This document shows positions 20,694-33,012 of a DNA stretch of 64,000 bases, piece after piece (within the stretch, counting starts at the first letter, position 1; each line of letters starts with the position of its first letter). The DNA lies in NCBI GenBank assembly GCA_037903475.1, contig JBAJFG010000047.1, forward strand, positions 4,192,001-4,256,000, read 5' to 3'. The position numbers and the translations under genes are program-made. The DNA comes from Ancylostoma caninum. Its lineage: Eukaryota; Nematoda; Chromadorea; Rhabditida; Ancylostomatidae. The notes beneath the pieces are model-generated. The model did not search any database. It worked only from the letters and a program-made list of their open reading frames with translations, and had not been told where the DNA came from.

Positions 20694-22388
20694 ATGAGTC
20701 GTTTCTACATTTTTCTGACTGTCCTTCTTGCTCTTGCTCTCGGGTATGTTCAGTTTAAAGAGAATTCAGTGAGCAAAGTGAATTGATCATAAGCTAATAC
20801 CAAAATTGGGTAGTTTGAAATCAATTTTCAACATTTCTGCGGGTATAATTATATCCTGTCTCAAAAAGACTTTTGTGTGAAGCGCCCGAAAAGTAGAACC
20901 GAAGGATAGATGCGGGTATGTATCATCGTGCGGGGAAACGGGGCGTGGCATGGTTCTGCGACTGGTTCGTTCAAATCCTTCCGCCCTTAACGGTTGACTC
21001 ATTCCATCCGCGCGCGATTTCACTATACACGACCATGCAAAATTTGAATGCGACCGAGGACGAGTTGATCGTGAAGGGCGGGAAGTCTGCGCCTCGTTTT
21101 CACTTACGATGATACACACTCGAAAGATGCGTAGAGAGCATGCTTCACTTGAGGGTGTTGGGTAGGTCTTGCCACGCTTCTCGTGTCGCAGTGAATGCAC
21201 CACCCGTCATTTTTTTGAGATCGATTGTACTTTAGGTTACTGGGAATGGTTGAGCCACTCTTGAACTCAAATGATTTTTTTCTCTTCCTATCTAAAGAGC
21301 TCCGACACATCAACGTATCGGAGAACAACTACTAGATTTTGCTATCAGACAAACTAATCATTGCTACACTAAATTGTGATTTCCTACAGTGTTGAACTAG
21401 AACCAAAACGTTGAAAGAATTATTCCACCGTGGTGTCCAACCAAAATTTCAGGTCATCCGCATCGTTCGGTGGTGGGTTCGGCGGTGGATTTGGTTAGTT
21501 TGCCCTAGTTTGGTAATAAACGTAACTACAGTAACCAAATGAACACTTCACATGCACTCCAAGCATAACAAAGGCAAAGTCCCATTCCGTTTCCGTTTTT
21601 AAGGAATAGTGCTGGTGGAATGTTTCTAAATTATTAACAAAGTGCTCTCCCGAGGGTCGTGGTTAGTAGCAGTCGCTGTAATGTACGCAGCGAAGGCCTT
21701 CTACGCTGCCAAATCCACGCAACTGGTAGAGCTTATGTGTGAGAAGGCGTGGTTCGTTACTTTCAGCCTAAGAAGTCCACTCATTTCCGACACAAAGACT
21801 TTCTTAAAACATCAAAATCTGCGACTGTTTTGGAAGTTAGGCGTCGTTGATTTTCGGGAACAGTTTGTCGTCGTTGAAATTCAGCTCTGCGATTTTGAGT
21901 CCATCAGTTGGATAATTCTTGTAGACGCACTGTAATGTCATATTTCTTGGAGCACAACTGGCACAACGATATTAGTTGGTTGAGCCCATGATTTCCTAAA
22001 TGATGTCTTGCACACCAACGAAAACCATAAACTTCAGTTGACGTTGATTCTCAAATTTCAGGATACGGTGGTGGCCATGGAATAAGCTTGTACTATGGCG
22101 TAAGTTTCGATCTTTCCGCTTGAGCAGTTAAAATATGTGTTTCCATTGAATGTGTACCATTATGTCTTCGTAATTTCATTTTTTTTCAATTATCGCGGAG
22201 CTGACACTTTTCTTTCAGGGATGTTGCGGACTGGGTGGGTGTTCAACGATTCTTTTGATCCTTTCGTTGACAGTTTCTTCATGATGTTCTAATGGTCGTT
22301 TTCAGGTAATGGATTTGGCAATGGATGGGGTGGCTGGGGTCCATGGAAGAATCGAAAGGCGGCACGCAAACACAAGAAGAACCACTAG
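20694..22388 (+). CDS. Secreted Gly-rich cationic peptide, paralogue 1
   Basis: Five exons: 20694-20743, 21453-21493, 22062-22099, 22219-22234 and 22306-22388 (TAG), joining in frame to 75 residues. Residues 1-17 (MSRFYIFLTVLLALALG) form a signal peptide, with likely cleavage after SSA. The mature part has FGGGFGGGFGYGGGHG, LYYG, a vicinal GCCGLG on a 16-nt microexon, a GWGGWGPW block and the tail KNRKAARKHKKNH. AATAAA lies at 22473-22478. Intron phases are 2, 1, 0 and 1. I do not recognise a named family. Gly/Tyr/Trp richness with a cationic end resembles nematode antimicrobial peptides in general character only. It shares GISLYYG and KNRK with paralogue 3, its inverted-repeat partner. Confidence 0.88.
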
Positions 22389-22534
22389 AAGATTGCTATC
22401 CGCCGCATGCAGTACTTGCTCTTCTGGCGTGGCTGACTTCTGCTGCAAGCTCATTTAAGCGCAGCAGTCTAGAATAAAGTTCAAACATAATGTTGTTTGT
22501 GTTAATAATGGATGGTAGCATCCGTGGAGGGGAA

Positions 22535-25500
22535 ATTGGGAAGGGCGGCCAATTTGTTCAGAAACGACTTCACCGTAGCATTACAAAAGTGGCGGTCTAG
22601 TCAGTGCAGATGTGATTAGTGGCATGTTTGAGAGCAGAATTTTTTTTTACTAGGAGCCATTGCACATTAGAGCTTTCATTAAAAGTCAACAATTTGACAA
22701 AAAAAGACGTGGATCTTCGCTGTTTTTCTTTTGTTGTTTTTTTCTCAGCGAGAACGCAGTTAAATTCGATCCTTTTCGGTTTCACCGTTGCATTACATAC
22801 AGTGTGATCAGTCACTGACCACTCATCTTTGAACTGTTTTCCTCAGTCGTGTCGAATTACAGTAGATCAATATGTATATGAAACTAGTCGTGATGTACGC
22901 TACGGGAAACAGTTCGACAGGGAGAAGCTTTGCCTCTGGAAAACCGCATTGAGTTAGGAAAAAAATGTTTTCAAGTAGGGTTTGGAAAGAAAAAAACTGA
23001 TGACTCGTTGGTCGTTGATGGTAGATCTCTAAGAGAGGATGTTAACTACCCTTAAAATAACCATAATCTACTTTTGATTTTTAATGTTACCGTATTAGTG
23101 CCTGTAATGTTTCGAAGCAGACTTATGTGCGCACATGCAATAGAACAGAAATGTGAAATGAACACGCAAGGTGTGCCATAAATCTGTCACACCATGCGTA
23201 GCATCGTCACAGCACCTGAATTCAATACAGTGACCACGATCTCAGGGGTCACAGTATGTAGACCAACAAAATTGCAACTTGACTATCATCTGACAAATCA
23301 GATCAGTAATATGACCCGATTTTCTTTCGCTAGTTTTCGTGTAATTGAAAACTTCACTAGAACGTAACAGTGCGAGTCCAAACTGATGTCGGATTTATCT
23401 CTCGATTTGTTGAGTGTTGAGTCTAACGCCGTACTACAACGGGGTAGGAGTGGTGACACAGCTAGAACAGCTTTTAGCACAGGTTTCGTCAGCTCAGGAC
23501 CCCAGGAGAACGATTGGCGTTTTCTGAGGTTTGCTGAAGCGTCATCGTAGAGAAGCCGTTCGACTGGGATCAGAAGCTTCAGCTTCTGTTCAGCAATCAG
23601 AATGTACTCTAGATGTTGTGAGCCGCAAAGATCCCAAGAACTCTTTTCTCTCTCGACATTTATTCGAAAAAAAACTACTGAAACTTTTTTGGAGAAACAG
23701 GAGAATGAAACTCCGATGCAACCGTCAAAAGTTTCCCTAAGATTTCTACGTCTGCTATATTGATTTGTCAAGGAAGATTCGTTCTACTCTGACGAGTGGC
23801 TACTCTTCGAAGGCTACATTGGCGTGGTTGATACACCTTGAGATGCTTTAACGAAGCGTTGGCAATCCAGTGAGTGTGAAGAGAACTGTGCACAAGTGTG
23901 ACTTCTCGTCAAGAATTGGAGGATTCCACTTCATCTTACAGTTTTAGGCTAAGAACCAGTTGACATTTTAAGCTGCGGGGCTATCCCTTTTGGGAACCTC
24001 ACTGAGTTTTGGATTTTGTTCTGAGAATGTAAAATGTTAAAAACCCATATCATCCTCGAAAACTAGTCGTTCACCTGAGCTAAAGGGATCTCTTTCGTAA
24101 AAAGCACGGAGAGTTTGACTGCTACACCGAGATCTCATCCCATTTTCTCCTTAGAAATCTCAATAGTTTTGTGGGAAAAATTTGTTATCAGTTAGTTTCC
24201 TTCATGTTGTTTTCGCAACTGGGTTGAACTTAGGAATGGCTACGACTGGTACCTTCACTAACAGGTTGACCCTCTTGGATCAGTGTTTCCTTGTGTAGGT
24301 ATCTATAATGACCGTTGGTGTTTTGGCAACATTTGACACCTGTCTTCGATGTTGTTGCTGTCATTTCATATATTATTGTAAATTGTAGCCGATAGCCGAA
24401 GGCTTCTTTGAGTATGACCTTAATTCGAGTTGTAGAGAAGATACATTTTCTTTCTCGCTTGTGGCGAATAAAAGTACAGCAATCTACTGAGCCACTCATG
24501 ATTGTGTACGTTAGAGGGAACAGGTCTGCAGGGAAACGCTCCGTTTTGCCTCCGGAAACGAGCATTCGATTACTTATGAAATGCTTTGAAGCAGATGTAT
24601 GGCAGGAAAAGGCCGATGTCTGCTTGATCGCTGATGGTAGATCTCTAACCAGGGAACGATACGAAGTGGATCCGACAACTTGTCACGAAATGTATACTGT
24701 CAAATGCAGTTTTCGATGCTGATCTCAAATCCGTTATCCTTATCTGCTGTGGAGCTCTCTGTGAAGAGTTACGTGGTGAGATTTCAGCTTGTTCAGAGCT
24801 GCCAAAATTTCGCTTCCTGGCTATATTCTGCTAAAAGATCGTGGGAACTTATCTAGATTTATAACAGTTTTAGAGGCATTGACCAGTTACAATTAATTGA
24901 CAAGCTTGAGATGGTTGTCGCGCACATTTTCAGCGGAATATAACTCGAAAGTAGGATTTTGCCTGGCCAAGACTAGCCGATATGATGCCACGTAACCCTT
25001 CATAGAGCGCTCCGCAGCAGATAAAGATAAGGGATTTGAGATCAGCATGAAAAACTGCGAATGATAGTGTACATTCCGTTACGTGTTGTTGGACCCCTAG
25101 TATCCTTCCCTGATAAGAGGGGACGTTAACTATCCTTACAGTTACAACAAACTACGTGCTCTTGATTTCTAATGTTACTCTGTTAATGTTCTTACAGTTC
25201 CTTGAGAATTCCTAAGAAGATGTTGTTGTCTTAGCCACTCAACAATAGTACCCACAGTTGTTTTTCGATAGGAAACGAAAAAACGAAAAGCCGCGTTTTT
25301 CTTTTTTTTCGTCATAAGTCACTTCATTTTGTTGGCTGCCAGAATTGCTGCTTAGCAATCGATCGGCGGTAACGAGCCCTACAACAAGAATCCAAAAGCA
25401 GAAACATAAAAAAAAAACTGTTTCTTGGAATTAGTGTACGTCAAAGAGCTCATGCCCGCAGTGCGCAATGATCCCGGAATCTCGCGGGCTAATTCGTAGC

Positions 25501-25760
25501 GTAATTTGGAAGGTAGTAGCATTCGAAGTTTTAGGCATGATTTTGAACTCGTTTTGTAGATCTCGTAGCGTATGTTAATTCTGATAAAGATCGAATTTAA
25601 CTGCGTCCTCGCTGAAAAACAAAAAAAAACAACGAAGATCGGCGTTTTTTGTCAAATTGTCGACTTTTAATGGAAGCTCTAGTGTGCAATTGACATCTAG
25701 CAAAAAAATTCTTCTCTCAAACATGCCACCGATCACATCTCCTCTGATTAGACCACCACT
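22535..25760. repeat. Inner part of inverted-repeat arm A, itself bounded by inverted 180-bp ends
   Basis: The sequence is the reverse complement of 32667-37090 (minus the insertion 33013-34644). Its own ends, about 22600-22780 and 25590-25760, are diverged inverted copies of each other (GTGGCATGTTTGAGAG...GCAGTTAAATTCGATC). Related ends lie downstream of other peptide genes near 43.05, 55.8 and 61.2 kb. It has no gene; open frames shared with the other arm are in repeat DNA. Confidence 0.75.
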
Positions 25761-26043
25761 TCAGACAATTTCGGGGGCAAATCCCGTTCCAACCGCCGGC
25801 GAATCCCCGACGAAAAGTTGGAACGAGGACCAATAGCGGACAAACAGCGGGTGGAACCACACATGTTGCGGGCCAACCGCACTGTCAGGCGAATCACGGG
25901 CTGAACGCAGAGACATTCGGGCTAAAGCACCACCGTCGGGGTTCCGCCCACTATGTGAAGAGTGTCGAGCATCGGCCCGTTTTTCGCGGCCACTGACCTT
26001 CGGCAAATATCATGACTTATAATAACGGGCTTATTTCGTCTGT

Positions 26044-26223
<180 letters not shown>

Positions 26224-26992
26224 GAACGAAATTCGAGGGCGTGGCCTAGAGTGAAGAAAATGTTCTACACCGGGTCCACTGTTGCTGTAGGAGTGCACCG
26301 CCGGCGTCCAAAAGTGTGGAAACGCCTGGAGTCGGGTCCAGCTATGTGATAAGGGCTCGTTGCGTTTCTCACCCGGACAGCTGGATAATTAGAGGTGCCT
26401 ACCAAGTGTAGTGCCTTTGGCAAGAGCTGGTACCAAGCCACCCGGATCGCAGTTAATCTCAAAGCAACCTCAATCATCTTGCCGCTCCGTCAATTGCGAT
26501 CATACGGGCGCGACGAAAAACTCTGCTTGGCGATTCCCAATGACAAAAACAGCAGCAGAAGCCTGATATTTAAATAAGGCGCCACCCCCCTTTTATATTT
26601 TGGGTTCTCGGCTTTTTCAAGCTAACACAACACGGTGGATGGATGAATTGTAAGGGGATTATGCAGGTTTTTTCACGAATCTAGTGCAAAAAAAAAGAAA
26701 AAATATCGATAAATAAATGAAAAATAAATTTTCACAATCATCACGGAAAAATTGCTTCCAGTTCTTGCGCTCTACTACGCCAAAATGAAGAATCGACTAG
26801 AATTTGTATAAAAAAAGCTAATTCGTCGCACCATGATGATTCCATGCCGCAACGCGACAAAGCGTTGAGAATGCCCTGAAATCAATCACGACGGATCCGC
26901 TTCGTTTGATGCCAGCCTTTGCTGAAGGCGCTTCACACTTGGCTTGCACGTATAATGAGCCGGCTGTCGGGGTGAGAAACGCCACTTGGCCA

Positions 26993-27669
26993 TGTGATAA
27001 GGGTGCGCCAGCGCCCAAAAGTGGGGAAACGCCTGGAGTCGGGTCCAACGGTGTGATAAGGGTGCGCCGGCATCCAAAAATGGGGAAACGCCTAGAGTCG
27101 GGTCCAACGGTGTGATAAGGGTGCGTCGGCGTCCAAAAGTGTGGAAACGCCTGGAGTCGGGTCCAACAGTGTGATAAGGGTGCGCCAGCGCCCAAAAGTG
27201 GGGAAACGCCTGGAGTCGGGTCCAACGGTGTGATAAGGGTGCGTCGGCGTCCAAAAGTGTGGAAACGCCTGGAGTCGGGTCCAACGGTGTGATAAGGGTG
27301 CGCCAGCGCCCAAAAGTGGGGAAACGCCTGGAGTCGGGTCCAACGGTGTGATAAGGGTGCGCCCGCGTCCAGAAGTGTGGAAACGCCCGGAGTCGAGTCC
27401 AACGGTGTGATAAGGGTGCGCCGGCGTCCAAAAGTGGGGAAACGCCTGGAGTCGGGTCCAACGGTGTGATAAGGGTGCGCCCGCGTCCAGAAGTGTGGAA
27501 ACGCCCGGAGTCGAGTCCAACGGTGTGATAAGGGTGCGCCGGCGTCCAAAAGTGGGGAAACGCCTGGAGTCGGGTCCAACGGTGTGATAAGGGTGCGCCG
27601 GCATCCAAAAATGGGGAAACGCCTAGAGTCGGGTCCAACGGTGTGATAAGGGTGCGCCGGCGTCCACAA
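26993..27669. repeat. 59-bp minisatellite, about 11.5 units
   Basis: GATAAGGGTGCGCC recurs every 59 bp (27001, 27060, 27119 and on to 27650). Unit variants alternate (AAAAGTGGGG / AAAAGTGTGG; GCGCCCAAAAG / GCGTCCAGAAG), so 118-bp dimers were the amplified unit in places. A lone diverged unit lies at 26277-26355. Confidence 0.95.
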
Positions 27670-29012
27670 GTAATAGGAATTCGCTAGGCGGGTCTATTTC
27701 TGCATGAGGGGTACGCTTATCCTCTTTCGGCGGACCATCCAACCTAAATCACCTAGATGTACATTGTTTCCTTTCGTATCCGTGTTCTCTTCCCATTCCG
27801 TTTGTGTCTGGAACCACTCCTTCCTTTCCGTTTATATACACCGGTGGACCCTTATAACTTGAATTACCACAACAACCAGTTGAGCCTAAATCATTTCAAG
27901 ATAACATTTGCACTGAATTGGTTACACTCAGTTCTTCACGGCCACCAACTTCGCTCATATGGAAGAGAATAACTTCGTCCATATGGGGGAAAGCTACCAC
28001 CTACGGGATCAACGGTTTCTCAGGAGAGCGATAGAACTGCGTGAGAGGATGCCGATTTTATCAATCCATTTACACTTTTGTGTTTACTTTCAACGTGCAG
28101 TATGCGAGCGAGGCGAGCACCAATAGAAGTTTGGAAGTCCGGCGTTAGCCGGACGGCCAGACTGGTCTCCAAAAAACGGCCTGAACGAATACATATTTCG
28201 GCTCAATAAGGAACTGACCCGGTCGAAATGGTTGGTTGGTGGTAGTAGGGACGTGATAAAAGATGAAGGCAACAGCGGCATGGAAGAGACCAGGAGCATG
28301 TGGATAAAGCGACGGACTCATTCATTCAGTCATTCATAAAGAATGGACCGGTTGGTTCGAATCCTCTCAGTAATAGAAGAAGGCTAACACTACGAAACCA
28401 TGGATTTGCAAACAGCCATCTTTTCGTATTTCTGATGTGAAATTGCGTATTTATGTTGTTTTTATGCTCCGGTGGATCACTGTGGATCCACAATGGCGTC
28501 GAACCCAGCACTCATCCGTCCGAGACTGTGCGCGAGGTGTGACCGATCCCCGGGGGTTGTCACGGTGCCGGCGTCTAATCGACAGGTAATTGTGGAGAGT
28601 GCTGCCTAGGCGCGAGATTAGGAGCAGTGGCGCCTAGTGGTTTGCAGGCTCATGCCGGCCTGAACGCGGACAGTACTCGGGCGGATAGGAATGCTAGCCC
28701 CGTTTTCAGAGGCCCTACAGCGGCCTGAACGCGGCTACTTCTCTGGCCAAAACACCCAAGCGCTCGCTCCTACCCTCGTCCCCCGCACGGGATTTCCCCC
28801 GAGATTGTCTGAGACTGTATGTATTGCTACGGTGAACTCGTTTCTGAACAAATTGGCCGCTCTTCCCACTTTCACCCACGGATGCCACCATCCATTATTA
28901 ACAAAAACAACATTTGTTTGAACTTTATTCTAGATTGCTGCGCTTAAATGAGCTTGCAGCAGAAGTCAGCCACGTCAGAAGAGCAAGTACTGCATGGACG
29001 GATAGCAATCTT

Positions 29013-30707
29013 CTAGTGGTTCTTCTTGTGTTTGCGTGCCGCCTTTCGATGTTTCCATGGACCCCATCCACCCCATCCATTACCAAATCCATTACCTGAA
29101 AACGACCATTAGAACATCATGAAGAAACTGTCAACGAAAGGATCGAAAGAACTGTTGAACACCCACCTAGTCCGCAACATCCCTGGAAGAAGAGTGTCAG
29201 CTCCATGATAATTGTAAAAAGATCAAATTACGAAGACATAATTGTACATATTCAATGGAAACACATGTTTTAACTGCTAAAAAGATCGAAACTTACGCCA
29301 TAGTACAAGCTTACTCCATGACCACCACCGTATCCTGAAATGTTGAGAATCAACGACAACTGAGGTTTTATGGTTTTCGTTGGTGTGCAAGACATCATTT
29401 AGGAAATCATGGGCTCAACCAACTAATATCGTTGTGCCAGTTGTGCTCCAAGAAATATGACATTACAGTGCGTCTACAAGAATTATCCAACTGATGGACT
29501 CAAAATCGCAGAGCTGAATTTCAACGACGACAAACTGTTCCCGAAAATCAACGACGCCTAACTTCCAAAACAGTCGCAGATTTTGTTGTTTTAAGAAGGT
29601 CTTTGTGTCGGAAATGAGTGGACTTCTTAGGCTGAAAGGAACGAACCACGCCTTCTCACACATAAGCTCTACCAGTTGCGTGGATTTGGCAGCGTAGAAG
29701 GCCTTCGCTGCGTACATTACAGCGACTGCTACTAACCACGACCCTTGGGAGAGCACTTTGTTAATAATTTAGAAACATTCCACCAGCACTATTCCTTAAA
29801 AACGGAAACGGAATGGGACTTTGCCTTTGTTATGCTTGGAGTGCATGTGAAGTGTTCATTTGGTTACTGTAGTTACGTTTAATACCAAACTAGGGCAAAC
29901 TAACCAAATCCACCGCCGAACCCACCACCGAACGATGCGGATGACCTGAAATTTTGGTTGGACACCACGGTGGAATAATTCTTTCAACGTTTTGGTTCTA
30001 GTTCAACACTGTAGGAAATCACAATTTAGTGTAGCAATGATTAGTTTGTCTGATAGCAAAATCTAGTAGTTGTTTTCCGATACGTTGATGTGTCGGAGCT
30101 CTTTAGATAGGAAGAGAACAAAAATCATTTGAGTTCAAGAGTGGCTCAACCATTCCCAGTAACCTAAAGTACAATCGATCTCAAAAAAATGACGGGTGGT
30201 GCATTCACTGCGACACGAGAAGCGTGGCAGTACCCAACACCCTCAAGTGAAGCATGCTCTCTACGCATCTTTCGAGTGTGTATCATCGTAAGTGAAAACG
30301 AGGCGCAGACTTCCCGCCCTTCACGATCAACTCGTCCTCGGTCGCATTCAAATTTTGCATGGTCGTGTATAGTGAAATCGCGCGCGGATGGAATGAGTCA
30401 ACCGTTAAGGGCGGAAGGATTTGAACGAACCAGTCGCAGAACCATGCCACGCCCCGTTTTCCCGCACGATGATACATACCCACATCTATCCTTCGGTTCT
30501 ACTTTTCGGGCGCTTCACACAAAAGTCTTTTTGAGACAGGATATAATTATACCCGCAGAAATGTTTAAAAAATTGATCTCAAAGTACTCGATTTTGTTAT
30601 TAGCCTATGATGAATGTGCTTTGCTCACCACCTGAATTCTCTTCTAACTGAACATACCCGAGAGTAAGAGCGAGAAGGACAGTCAGAAAAATGTAGAAAC
30701 GACTCAT
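29013..30707 (-). CDS. Secreted Gly-rich cationic peptide, paralogue 2
   Basis: Exons on the minus strand: 30707-30658, 29945-29905, 29334-29297, 29182-29167 and 29095-29013. The product is 75 residues with no disabling change. Signal segment MSRFYIFLTVLLALTLG (Thr for Ala at residue 15); GVSLYYG; GCCGLG from a 16-nt microexon ending CTAG; GWGGWGPWKHRKAARKHKK tail. AATAAA on the minus strand is at 28929-28924. The gene lies in the centre of the large inverted-repeat structure and, with the TIR element at 31753-32666 upstream, has the same gene-plus-element order as paralogues 3 and 4. Confidence 0.88.
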
Positions 30708-30819
30708 CACTGCAGACGATGCTTGCAGTTCCGCGGGTCCACATTTATACCCTTACGATCACCTCTAATTTTCGCTTGACTCTTGAAAAACACGCTACCA
30801 AACCTGAAATTTTAGATTC
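30708..30819 (-). promoter_or_regulatory. Promoter of peptide gene 2
   Basis: TATAAAT on the minus strand at 30749-30743. It differs from gene 1 by CCGCGG for CCACGG and GTAAGGG for GCAGGGG next to the TATA box. Confidence 0.7.
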
Positions 30820-31752
30820 AGGAGGGCTCCTCCGAGTGTGACGCTAGTTCGAGTTGTGCAAGAAATTCGATTTTCGCCCTCAATTAAGTATAGCAACAAT
30901 GTTGCTTTTGAAGTGAGTTGAGCTCCTTAATGAAACTGCTCCCAATTGATAATTTCAGGTAGGAAGCCATATCACACAAATCTTTCTGCGAGCTGTGGAG
31001 TGATTAAAGGAAGTGCTTCAGCAGAGTACTCCGAGCTAGTGAGAGCATATCGTGAGACCTTTACAGTCTTTCCCCAGACTTCGCCAGTTCAAAATGATTA
31101 AAAATGAAGTGGCAATATAAGAGATAAGAATCGTGGAAATGATACGTATCGATTGCCATTTTAGTTCGTAATGGATCGCAGATAAACGGAGCTCATCACC
31201 CGTACTCTCTGTGATGTGCCCAAAATGAACCACCGATGTGAGTGATAGCGAGAGTGGAAACGATGCCGATCGATCTGCACCTTCCTAGTTGAACTAGTTG
31301 ATATTTTTCATCTTGGCTTTCCTGATTTTTCTCCTTCCACAATTTCGTTGAGGTCGCGGAATGATTATGCTGCATTTCAATCTTTCCCGAGGTGGTAGTA
31401 CATGAGATGGTGAATGTGGATACGATTTTCATAACACCACTACTAAAAGAAAGAGGGGGATTATTCTCATGAAAAAAAACCGTCTCCGAAGCGTTAATTT
31501 TTGACGGGAAGAAGAGTCGCAAAAAAGCCGCATTAATTATACGCCAACTTAATATTTCTAAGAATTGACCGTGGATCTGGTTAAAAGAGTGGAGAAACTG
31601 CTTAGAAAGTCTCACGACAAACACTCACTAGATGAGAATACTATTCTAAAGAACTTGCGTTAGGCCTATGACATACTAAACACCGACGCTGTCGTTGCGA
31701 CCTTTCACCCTCAAATGTTTTCGCATAACTTGCTCCTACACAAGCACTCTCT

Positions 31753-32666
31753 CTCAGACAATTTTGGGAGAAATCCCGTTCGGAACGAGCGGGGGCGAGG
31801 GTCGGAGCGAGCGCTTGGGTGTTTTGGCCCGAGAAGTAGCCGCGTTCAGGCCGCTGTAGGGCCTCTGAAAATGGGGCTAGCATTCCTATCCATCCGAGTA
31901 CTGCCCGCGTTCAGGCTGCCATGAGCCTGCAAACCACCAGGCGCTACTGCTCCTAATCCCGCGCCTAGGCAGCACTCTCCACAATTACCTGTCGATTAGA
32001 CGCCGGCGCCGTGACAACCCCCGGGGATCGGTCACACCTCGCGCACAGTCTCGGACGGATGAGTGCTGGGTTCGACGCCATTGTGGATCCACAGTGATCC
32101 ACCGGAGCATAAAAACAACATAAATACGCAATTTCACATCACGAATACGGAAAGATGGCTGTTTGCAAGGTACATCCATGGTTTCGTAGTGTTAACCTTC
32201 TTCTATTACTGAGAGGATTCGAACCAACCTGTCCATTCTTTATGAATGCCTGAGAGTCCGCTGCTTTATCCACTAGGTCATCCATGCTCTTGGTCTCTTC
32301 CATACCGCTGTTGCCTTCATCCTTTATCACGTCCCTACTAACACCAACCAACCATTTCGACCGGGTCAGTTCCTTATTGAGCCGAAATATGTATTCGTTC
32401 AGGCCGCTTTTTGGAGATATTTGCCGGCGGTCAGTGGCCGCGAAAAACGGGCCCATGCCCGACACTCTTCACATAGCGGGCGGAACCCCGACGGTGGTGC
32501 TTTAGCCCGAATGTCTCCGCGTTCAGCCCGTGATTCGCCCGACAGTGCGGTTGGCCCGCAACATGTGTGGTTCCACCCGCTGTTTGTCCGCTGTTGGTCC
32601 TCGTTCAAACGTTTCGTCGGGGATTCGCCGGCGGTTGAAACGGGATTTGACCCCGAAATTGTCTGA
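31753..32666. mobile_element. TIR element with internal tRNA-like sequence
   Basis: Left end CTCAGACAATTTTGGGAG and right end CCCCGAAATTGTCTGA are inverted. Same family as 25761-28813 (inverted), 40267-41155 and 46318-47205. The interior is GC-rich with repeated CCCG/GTTCAG words and no transposase. Confidence 0.75.
32215..32286 (-). ncRNA. tRNA-like sequence in TIR element
   Basis: The minus strand has TGACCTAGTGG (A box, one mismatch) and, at tRNA spacing, GGTTCGAATCC (exact B box). It lacks a convincing anticodon arm, so it is probably tRNA-derived rather than a translated-code tRNA. Confidence 0.5.
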
Positions 32667-33012
32667 AGTGATGGTCTAATCAGAGGAGATGTGATCGGTG
32701 GCATGTTTGAGAGAAGAATTTTTTTGCTAGATGTCAATTGCACACTAGAGCTTCCATTAAAAGTCAACAATTTGACAAAAAACGCTGATCTTCGTTGTTT
32801 TTTTTGTTTTTCAGCAAGGACGCAGTTAAATTCGATCTTTATCACGATTAACATATGCTACGAGATCTACAAAACGAGTTCAAAATCTTGCCTAAAACTT
32901 CACTAGGAATGCCACTACCTTTCAAATTGTATTGTAAGGATAGTCAACGTCCCCTCTTAGAGATCTACCATCAGCGATCAAGTAGACATCGGCTTTTTCC
33001 TGCCATACATCT

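Noticed and set aside
21642..21935. 97-residue frame (MLSRGSWLVAVAVMYA...), also seen inverted at 29463-29756
   Set aside because: Lies inside intron 2 of the peptide genes; conserved only because the genes are duplicated, and broken in other copies.
26818..27669. Long minus-strand frames (250-283 residues) with TPGVSPLLDAGAPLSH-type repeats
   Set aside because: They are translations of the 59-bp minisatellite in several frames; 59 is not a multiple of three, so each frame changes along the array.
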